From NCBI GenBank assembly GCA_036346375.1, contig JAYEVE010000527.1, positions 496,001-560,000 on the forward strand: a stretch of DNA of 64,000 nucleotides. The letters are read 5' to 3'. Positions 59,977-64,000 of this stretch are shown here, piece after piece. The translations under genes were made by a program, and so were the position numbers. How positions within the stretch are numbered: position 1 is the first letter of the stretch; each line of letters starts with the position of its first letter. The notes below the pieces were generated by a model. That model did no database searches. It had not been told where the DNA came from and saw only the letters and a program-made list of their open reading frames with translations. This stretch comes from Guadua angustifolia. Its lineage: Eukaryota; Streptophyta; Magnoliopsida; Poales; Poaceae.

Positions 59977-62396
59977 CTGAACCAATTAAGGAAGAAAATG
60001 AATAAGAAAATAATGGTGATAGAACTAATCCGAACTGTCTAAACCCTAGTTCATTCTTTAGTCTCTTTCCATGAAGCAAAACGAAAGAGATTAAACAAAC
60101 AAATAATCAGATAAAGCCAAGTACCTGTCAATTAATACATTTGTCCTAATGCCGCATGAATCTTTAAAGAGAAACCATTTCCTGATCATATTTCCTTCAT
60201 TTGCAAAGGCCTTCACTTCCTGGATATGCTTGATCTTGTCCTCCTCAGAGCCAGCATCTCCCATTGACATGGATTCCAGCAGCGCCAGTCCACAATCAAT
60301 CACCAGCAACCTCGGATTCATATCTTGCAGGTATCCAGGGAGCGTTTCCATTTCAGAATCCCGCAAGTGGAATGATTCAACTGCAGGCGCACCCTCCAAT
60401 ACCTTGAGCATTGGGCACCGAACAATTTTCTAGCACTTTCAAGTTGGGAAGGTTAGCAATCTTCTTCAGATCAGGGTTGAAACCCAGAGAAAGCTCAACA
60501 ACCGAAAGGAAATTCTCTACGGTACTTAGGTGCCGGACATATTTTATTACTAATTTTCTCAAAGCCCTCGCGTTGTAGGCAAGCCCAGGAGGAAGACGCC
60601 TCAACTTGCACACTCTTATTTCAAGCTCTTGCAGAACAGGCATCGCTGCCACTTGCTCCTCCCAGTCCCACACCTCCAAATCAGTCACCCCAATAAGGTT
60701 CAGTTTCCACAACTTGGAAAATGCAGCATCAAATGGAGACGGATGGTGAGAGGGCCTCTTGTGAGTGCTCGTTCTTCCACTTGCTGCGGCACCCGCTGCG
60801 GTTTCCCTCCTTGTAATAGCAGTAACTGTTTCGTCCTTGATAGAACCGCTTGATGACGAGGCGAGGAGTAATTCATGCCCAATGCGTTTGATGCTGTTGG
60901 CATCTATGATGAAAAGGTATGACAAATTTGGTAGCCCACCCAAACTAGTTGGCAGTTCTTTGCAGCATGGCAGGTCCCCGAGCTCCAACCTTTCCAAGTT
61001 CTCAAGCATCATCCATCTCGGAAGCTGGCAACCGAAATATCCTCCAATAACTAGGCGATGTACACTCGGGGGAGGGCAGACTCGTTGAACACATCCTGGA
61101 TCTATTGTTGCTCCTCGTTAGTGATGTCTTCTTTCAGCCTGCCGTCGGCTTCTCTCGGTCTTCTTGTGCAATGTAAACACAAATATTCAAGACGTGTCTT
61201 ACTGCAGAGCTTGGCACGTGAAGCCATACTGACAGAAGATACAGCCTCTAGACACACTAATCGAAGACCAGCAAGCTGAGAAAGTGGTCCTAGATCTTCC
61301 AAGTTGCACCAATTGTTTGAAGTGGTCCCCATGCACGCTGGAAATCCCCATAGATATTTCATATTTTCTAGTTTACCAAATCCGTTTGGTGTCTTCTTTA
61401 TCTTTGTGTCAACAATGTTGATATCTATTAAATTTCGTAGTTCCACAATGCTGCGAGGAAGTTGCACCATATTTTTACAGCCACCAAGACAAATGTACTG
61501 TAAAAGCTTCATCTTTCCAATGTCACGTGGTAATGCAGATATGTCTGTGCCACGTAAGTCCAGGTATCTCAAGTGTTTGAGGTAACATAAAGAGTCAACT
61601 GGTATCGCAAAATTTCCTTTGTTTACATGTAGAACTCATAGGCTTGAAAATATATTCAATGAATCACTAGGCTTACCAATGATATTTCCATATAATATTA
61701 ATGTTCTTAGTGAATCTTGTCCGTGTAAAGCACTCCACTCGACTTCATTTGCACATATGGATAGGCGACGAAATTTTGATGAAGGAAGACAGCTTACATC
61801 TTGTCCCTTCTCAACTACCAATGACTCGTCTCTTGACACATGTTGCGCACAAGAGCGAACTACGTCATGCATGGTGAAATTGAACATACCGTAGCTTGTG
61901 GGTTGCTGTTCTAGTAGATTCCTCATGGTCAACTCCATTAAGTACTCAATTGCTACCTCTTCTGGATGTTTTTGACTTCTGTCTTCCTGAATAAATCCTT
62001 CGGCAAGCCACATACTAGTAACAGTACTGCTAAGTCCAAACTTTGTTTCATCTTTTGGAAGAATGGAGTAGTGTAGAAAACATTGCTTCAAATGAGAAGG
62101 CAGATCCTCATAACTCAAGTATACTGCGCTGTTAAGATCCTCAGGCATTCCATCTTTTACAAGATCATTTGAAACTTGCATCCAAGTACATTTGGTTGTA
62201 TCTTTCTTGCACAGCAGCCCTCCTATTACTTTGATAGCGAGCGGTAGGCAATCACACTTCTCCACAATATCTATTCCAATTTCCTTTAGATTCTCAATCT
62301 GAACCTCGTCATTCTCACACGCCATCTGCAGTAAATTTGAAGTTCGACGATATTGATTTAGTGATACCCTATTGGTTGTATTCCACACTGACATAA
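59913..62396 (-). pseudogene. CC-NB-LRR (NLR) disease-resistance gene, 5'-truncated and broken
   Basis: NLRs are intracellular immune receptors. The NB-ARC second half is readable in the exon from 62396: CLPLAIKVIGGLL (GLPL, residues 49-61), CFLHYSILPKD (RNBS-D, 105-115) and MHDVV (175-179). Leucine-rich repeats follow (LRYLDLRGTDISALPRDIG, LERLELGDLPCCKELP, LKKIANLPNLKVLENC). Coiled coil, P-loop, kinase-2 and RNBS-B are missing; the sequence before residue ~25 does not fit the family and starts right after an acceptor-like TTTTGTTAG. Lesions: TGA at 61636-61638 (family Arg), TAG at 61102-61104, a one-base loss near 61080 and a one-base gain near 60412. It is a clear pseudogene, if the sequence is right at those sites. 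Confidence 0.85.
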
Positions 62397-62569
62397 TCTA
62401 ACAAAATTTAAAGTGATATCCATCATGTCCAGTGCTTATGTGTACGTTTTTTTTGTGATACACTATTGGGACTTTAGCCTCCTATAGCAACGTATGTATG
62501 TATACTATATATTATAGCGCTAGAGATTGGAGAGCTCCGGTCGTTGCCACATCAGCGAATTCACGGGGA

Positions 62570-62780
62570 AGTCCTCTAAAAATTAGAAATTACGTTTAGG
62601 TCCTTTCGGATGTTTTTTAATAAAATAGACCCAAAAAAATTTAAAATTACGTTTAGATCCCTCTGCAGTTTACATTTAGGTCCTCCTCGTGGTTTTAGCG
62701 GAACAAACCCCGGAAAAAAAAGATTACTTTAGTTCCCTCTACAGTTTACGTTTGGCTCCTTTCAGCAGTTCTTAATTAGA
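62570..62780. repeat. imperfect repeats, ATTACGTTTAGGTCC type
   Basis: AAATTACGTTTAGGTCCTTT, AAATTACGTTTAGATCCCTC and CAGTTTACGTTTGGCTCCTT recur at roughly 60-100 bp intervals upstream of the NLR relic. They contain no gene. Confidence 0.55.
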
Positions 62781-62830
62781 GAAGCGGACTCAGAAACAAA
62801 GAACAAAGATACGTCTTGGCAAAAAAAAAA

Positions 62831-63180
62831 CGCAGATTCGTCGAAGGTTTATAGTAGCCCACGGATTTGCCGACGGGGCCTAGCGCCTTTTTAAAAAAAA
62901 CGTGAAAACCGCAGTTTTCTAAAAAAACGCAGAAAAATACGAAAACCGAAAATACGACCAAATTTCCCAAAATACGTAAAAAAAAAACAGCCACGGTTTT
63001 CTAAAAAAATACTGATTCGTCGAAGGTTTATAGTAACCCATAAATTCGCCGACGGGTCCTAATCGCTGTTTTCTAAAAAAAACACAGATTCGTCAGAGGT
63101 TTATAGCATCTTATAGATTCGCTAGTGGGTCCTAACGACCCATTTTTTTAACGAAAAGAAAACCAAAAATACGACCAAAT
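62831..63180. repeat. tandem repeat region, GATTCGTCGAAGGTTTATAG units
   Basis: Units begin at about 62834, 63013 and 63087: GATTCGTCGAAGGTTTATAG, then a CGCCGACGGGTCCTA-like end. Between them lie poly-A runs and an AATACGACCAAATT phrase at about 62950 and 63168. The - strand ORF at 62776-62994 is a by-product of the A/T runs. Confidence 0.65.
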
Positions 63181-63420
63181 TCTCCGAGTTTTATATATTG
63201 CATCGTTGTACGCGACGCAGCATAGCACGTTATTCTGTCCAGTAAACTTCAAGTCCAAATGTATGCAATTCAGCCCTTTAGGCTGACACTTTAAAGCAAG
63301 AAAAAAAAACTGTAAGCAGTGCTATGCCGTGTATATTATTTAACCACTGGGGATTAGACTACATCATAGTCGGCGATTGGACCGTTAGTTTGCTAATATA
63401 TTAACGGGGATGTATGTACG

Positions 63421-63761
63421 TAGTGCATAAGCACAATGTTGTGCATAAGTGCATAAACCAATTTGTTGAGGCATTAAATCAACCACAAAAATCCTGAAAA
63501 AAATTAGACATACTTCTTAGATTACTCTGTTTATATAAAATTTTAAGTTCAAATTCATTCCATAAAGGAAAGGAAAAAACAAAAGACAAATATTACTGTT
63601 CATAGAAAACTTAATCTTTTTTGTTTCTTTCTAACATGCTTTGGGTTTGAACTTCAAATTTTAAAGGTGATACAACACACTATAGATTACATCTACAAAT
63701 TTTTTCACGACGCCAAAACCCAAAGTTTGTGCATTTGTACACCAAATGTGCTTGTGCACTA
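63421..63761. mobile_element. MITE-like element with ~40 bp inverted ends
   Basis: The left end TAGTGCATAAGCACAATGTT and the reversed right end TAGTGCACAAGCACATTTGG are imperfect inverted repeats that continue for about 40 bp (GTGCATAAGTGCATAAACC versus GTGTACAAATGCACAAACT). Total 341 bp, no coding capacity. I could not find a target-site duplication, so the superfamily is open (long ends would suit a Mutator-like MITE). Confidence 0.6.
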
Positions 63762-63769
63762 GAAATAAC

Positions 63770-64000
63770 CACTATAAGAATATCTGCGGATGTCATTAAT
63801 TAAATGGCACTGACCAATTGCTAACTCATGCAAATATGAGAATCTAACCAAAGCGAAGGATGTCCCATTGTAGTAGATGCTCCTGGGACCTCCCATTTGT
63901 TTCCCCTCCCCCTAGTTCCTTGATGGCTCTGTCCTCCATGAAATATTCCGAGTCCCGATAAATTTCACCTTTCAACTATTATGAAGAGACTATTAATTGA
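63770..64000 (+). mobile_element. possible CACTA transposon end running out of the window
   Basis: CACTATAAGAATATCTGCGGATG resembles a grass CACTA terminus, and CTGCGGAT is also found in the end at 7320. Subterminal repeats are not obvious in the remaining 200 bp. Confidence 0.3.

Noticed and set aside
60149..61585. + strand ORFs opposite the NLR gene
   Set aside because: Antisense shadows of leucine-rich repeat coding sequence.
1..64000. tRNA, rRNA genes and CRISPR arrays
   Set aside because: No cloverleaf or rRNA signature was noticed. The TGGTATCAGAGC strings are primer sites of retroelements, not tRNA genes. The short repeats lack regular spacer structure, and the DNA is a plant nuclear genome.

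Overview
This 64 kb window looks like repeat-dense grass (Poaceae) nuclear DNA. Nearly all of it is layered LTR retrotransposons with plant-type initiator-tRNA primer sites, plus CACTA, hAT-like and Stowaway-like pieces. The only recognisable host gene is a broken monocot-style CC-NB-LRR (NLR) resistance gene. I cannot name the species, and no gene here looks intact.

Layout. (1) 0.8-6.2 kb: a decayed Ty1/copia element on the + strand with gag, protease trace, integrase, RT/RNase H, polypurine tract and 3' LTR, but no 5' LTR. (2) 6.2-9.07 kb: a direct repeat whose second copy is cut by the end of a CACTA transposon, then a - strand gypsy fragment (LTR, primer site, leader ORF) of Tat/RIRE2-like appearance. 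(3) 9.07-27.2 kb: a - strand gypsy LTR ('LTR A') split by a complete 16.3 kb element with ~5.4 kb LTRs and a non-coding interior (called LARD-1 here; TSD CGTAG). (4) 27.2-35.4 kb: further - strand gypsy LTR copies (B and C), B being split by a 3.16 kb + strand solo LTR (TSD CTAGC). B and C carry a repeated array of ACGTGGC and TGACGTCA boxes. (5) 35.4-40.2 kb and 55.7-56.1 kb: one - strand chromovirus-like (Del/Tekay-type) gypsy element with gag, protease, RT, RNase H, integrase and leader ORF, split by a second giant-LTR element, LARD-2 (40184-55654, + strand, TSD TGACG). (6) 56.1-58.2 kb: a related gypsy gag-pol fragment in the opposite orientation, abutting the leader ORF exactly at the gag start. 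(7) 58.2-59.5 kb: an unrecognised - strand ORF split by a MITE, copia LTR-like sequence and a Stowaway-like MITE. (8) 59.9-62.4 kb: the NLR pseudogene, - strand. (9) 62.4-64 kb: tandem repeats, a MITE with long inverted ends and a possible CACTA end.

How the parts relate. LARD-1 and LARD-2 are diverged members of one non-autonomous family. They share LTR ends, primer site, polypurine tract and a pol C-terminal relic with the nearby coding gypsy element, so they probably derive from such a chromovirus and used its proteins in trans. The nesting order is clear: gypsy LTR/leader first, LARDs and solo LTR inside later. The coding gypsy copy is itself dead, with stops, frameshifts and changed catalytic residues in RT and integrase.

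The most useful second-look items are the giant-LTR family, the bZIP-box array, the inverted gypsy junction, a conserved block shared by otherwise diverged LTRs, and a pattern of LTR-pair mismatches clustered at CAG/CTG/CG sites that may be an assembly artefact.
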